From Opitutaceae bacterium (GTDB taxonomy: Bacteria > Verrucomicrobiota > Verrucomicrobiia > Opitutales > Opitutaceae): 64,000 nucleotides of DNA. The translations under genes were made by a program, and so were the position numbers. The stretch spans positions 1 through 64,000 of the forward strand of contig JAGOJU010000013.1 of NCBI GenBank assembly GCA_017994935.1. Direction: 5' to 3'. Under the pieces are notes generated by a model. That model worked only from the letters and a program-made list of their open reading frames with translations. It searched no databases and had not been told where the DNA came from. This document shows, piece after piece, positions 62,083 through 64,000 of this stretch. Within the stretch, counting starts at the first letter, position 1. The number at the start of each line of letters is the position of its first letter.

Positions 62083-64000
62083 TCACGCCGGTGCAGCCGG
62101 CGTGGCGCCGGCCGGATTCAGGATGCCCTTGAGCAGGACCCGGGTCCCTTTTCCGGGCTGGCTCGCAAGTTCCAGGTCGCCGTGCAGCAGCGTCGATCGG
62201 TGACGAAGGCTCGTCAGGCCATGCCCGTCACCTGCCCCTCCCACCACAAATCCACGGCCGTCATCCTTCACCTCCAGGGAAAATTTTCGATCCTCAACGG
62301 CGAGTCGTATCCAGACGCGCCCGGCCCCTGCGTGGCGCAGAACGTTGTTCAGCATTTCCTTCAGGGCCAACAGCAGGTGCCTTTGTACATCGAGAGGCGG
62401 CGCATCGTCCATGCCTTCAATGTCGAACGTCCACTCCACTCCTCTCAGCAGATGCCTCGCTGTCTCCCGGAGGCGTTCGGTGAGGCGCGGCACATCATGC
62501 GGACCCGGCTGCGTCAGCCAGACAATGTCGCGCATTGCGGAGGCGGTGTCCGCCGCAAGCTTCCGGATTTCCTCAATTTCTGCCGCGGACAATCCCCCCT
62601 CCTCACGATGGCCCAACTCCGCCATCATCGAAATGCTGGCCAGATTGCTTCCAATCTCGTCATGCAGATCACCCGCGATTCGCCTCTGAAGGGCCGCGAC
62701 GGCAAGGGCCTGTTTGCGACGCTGGTAGAGGAAACCTCCCGACGTCGCCAGTACCACGACAGCTCCCAGCCCGATCAGGCCGCCCACCACTCGCCGGGCC
62801 AATCTCGGCTGCAGCACTGCCAGGCGGGCATTGACCGCCACCAGTTCCTGCTCGAGCTCCCGACGGCGCGACAGCTCTGCCAGCCACACAGGCCATTCAA
62901 TGAGCTGCCTCGGCCCACGTTGCCCGTCGGTAAGGTACGCGGGATTGAAATTCTTCGGACCCGTCGAAGCGACACTCAACGCGGTGACACCCGACCCGAG
63001 CGCAACATTGCGTTCGCCCTGGTAGACCTGCAGTTCTCCCAACGCAAAAATGTACTGTCCCTCACTCTTCTCCCACAGGTCATCCGCAGTCACACGCACA
63101 TAGCGACCTGCTCGTCCGTCGGCAGGAAAGGTCAGGGGACTGAAGGAAGACGTGCCGAAGGGCCGTTTCGACCAATCCGCCACCACATGGGATGTGCGAA
63201 ACTCGGGATCGTCCGAAAGCTCCACCCGAAAGCGAATGGGAAAACCATAACCCTGGGTATTGGAGATCTCTGTGATCTTGATCGGCAGCAGACGGATCTC
63301 ATCGATGGAATGGGACTGCTTCAGATCGACCTGCACCCAGACGTTCGTCGTCGGATCGGTGTACGCTTCCGACTCCCATCCGTGCGTCAATGCGTGCTGG
63401 GTCTTGGCAAGCGGAGCGCCGACAATGCTCTGGCCATCGATGAGATTCTGGCGGCTCCAGGTCGGTCCGCGCTCCAGCGAGCCGCTCGTCCTGATTTTGA
63501 CGTGGCCCAGCCCTGTCGCCAGATTGCGGTTTCCCGCCAGGATCATCACCTCGCCCAGCGCATAGGCGTGATAGATACCCTTCTCCCATGGCTTGGTCAT
63601 GACTACGCGTATCTTCCGGACAGCCTTGTAAGGCGCCGGTATGAGCACCGGATAGGAACCCGGATTCGTAAAATCCTCCTTGGAATAGTCCGCGGCGACC
63701 GCCCAATGCGACGCCCCGTCCTCCACCTCCACGCGAAAGCGCCGCGGGAACCCATGTCCGGGGGCCGCGGAATCGGCAAAGGGTATGTCGACCGGCACAA
63801 GGCAGATCGCATCGATCGGATGAACACCCCCGAGATCAATCTCGATCCATTGTTCGGCGGACAAGGTGTCCCCATAGCCAAATATCTTCCAGCCAACTCT
63901 CGAAGCCCGCTCATTCTTCGGAGCAAAGGAGAGCACTTGCAGTATCGATCTCAATTCCTGCTGGCGGTCATCCAATGATCGGATCTCGGGACTGATCGCC
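62083..64000 (-). CDS. Sensor histidine kinase with two discoidin-like domains, 5' end outside window
   Basis: About 639 residues visible and open to the window end. Two N-terminal F5/8-C/discoidin-like beta domains (GEVMILAGNRNLATG and GELQVYQGERNVALG mark their ends, about 165 residues apart) would bind a glycan outside the membrane. A helix follows (GGLIGLGAVVVLATSGGFLY), then a HisKA_3-type core RRIAGDLHDEIGSNLASISM with phospho-acceptor His, and a HATPase domain (LKEMLNNVLRHAGAG, VKDDGRGF, GHGLTSLRHR). This NarX/DegS-like kinase type needs a LuxR-family response regulator, not in the window. The residues before the TTG at 63975 are still in frame. Confidence 0.85.
   Translation of the reverse strand, partial: AISPEIRSLDDRQQELRSILQVLSFAPKNERASRVGWKIFGYGDTLSAEQWIEIDLGGVHPIDAICLVPVDIPFADSAAPGHGFPRRFRVEVEDGASHWAVAADYSKEDFTNPGSYPVLIPAPYKAVRKIRVVMTKPWEKGIYHAYALGEVMILAGNRNLATGLGHVKIRTSGSLERGPTWSRQNLIDGQSIVGAPLAKTQHALTHGWESEAYTDPTTNVWVQVDLKQSHSIDEIRLLPIKITEISNTQGYGFPIRFRVELSDDPEFRTSHVVADWSKRPFGTSSFSPLTFPADGRAGRYVRVTADDLWEKSEGQYIFALGELQVYQGERNVALGSGVTALSVASTGPKNFNPAYLTDGQRGPRQLIEWPVWLAELSRRRELEQELVAVNARLAVLQPRLARRVVGGLIGLGAVVVLATSGGFLYQRRKQALAVAALQRRIAGDLHDEIGSNLASISMMAELGHREEGGLSAAEIEEIRKLAADTASAMRDIVWLTQPGPHDVPRLTERLRETARHLLRGVEWTFDIEGMDDAPPLDVQRHLLLALKEMLNNVLRHAGAGRVWIRLAVEDRKFSLEVKDDGRGFVVGGAGDGHGLTSLRHRSTLLHGDLELASQPGKGTRVLLKGILNPAGATPAAPA

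Noticed and set aside
61354..63978. Open frame of about 870 codons on the plus strand across the kinase and epimerase genes
   Set aside because: It is antisense to two recognisable genes, has no domain or motif, and is kept open only by high GC.

Overview
This is a GC-rich bacterial chromosome segment with dense operons, secreted sialidase and epimerase-type carbohydrate genes, a lateral-flagellum style fli/flg/mot cluster with FliW-CsrA, and sensor kinases carrying discoidin-like domains. That mix fits a motile member of the Verrucomicrobiota (Opitutaceae-like). This assignment is inference; no rRNA or tRNA gene was seen that could confirm it. No CRISPR array, prophage or intact insertion sequence was recognised.

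Layout. 1-4076: a serine hydrolase (5' end outside the window), a convergent secreted sialidase and a D-2-hydroxyacid dehydrogenase. 4077-8586: an accessory island with an orphan small ORF, a Fic protein, an intact AbrB-VapC toxin-antitoxin pair, remnants of two further PIN toxins and an HNH nuclease. 8696-25303: housekeeping genes (gap-pgk-tpiA operon, GH13 debranching-type enzyme, lipoprotein, HDOD protein, clpP, cysH, valS, glnD, M20 peptidase). 25686-26819: an Rpn/YhgA-like nuclease with internal 57-bp tandem repeats. 26844-35814: a glycan cluster (six glycosyltransferases, FkbM methyltransferase, flippase), much of it lower in GC than its surroundings, whose first gene overlaps the end of the flagellin gene.

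35811-50346: a large flagellar locus, all on the minus strand. flhF, a small membrane protein and fliA form one operon. motA, motB and a small Cys-containing protein form a second. flgF-flgG-flgA-flgH-flgI-flgJ-flgN-flgK-flgL form a third, and fliW-csrA-fliC follow. Good sigma-54 (-24/-12) sites lie right at the heads of flhF and flgF, and a sigma-28-like site precedes motA, so a FlhF/sigma-54 to FliA to late-gene hierarchy is likely.

50939-60706: a diheme cytochrome c and a divergent two-domain thioredoxin-like protein; then a polysaccharide deacetylase and a PAP2 membrane protein; then a tightly overlapping four-gene operon (PlsC acyltransferase, GT2, MMPL exporter, AMP-ligase) resembling the export and tailoring part of aryl-polyene/xanthomonadin clusters. 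60919-64000: an N-terminally truncated N-acylglucosamine 2-epimerase downstream of a sensor kinase that runs off the window.

Threads worth following: start codons of the flagellar genes lack Shine-Dalgarno sequences and are preceded by pyrimidine tracts; the two sigma-54 sites predict 4-5 nt leaders; FlhF has lost its Walker A lysine and DTAG motif; a seven-copy REP-like palindrome family sits in intergenic regions; PIN toxins are decaying around one intact copy.
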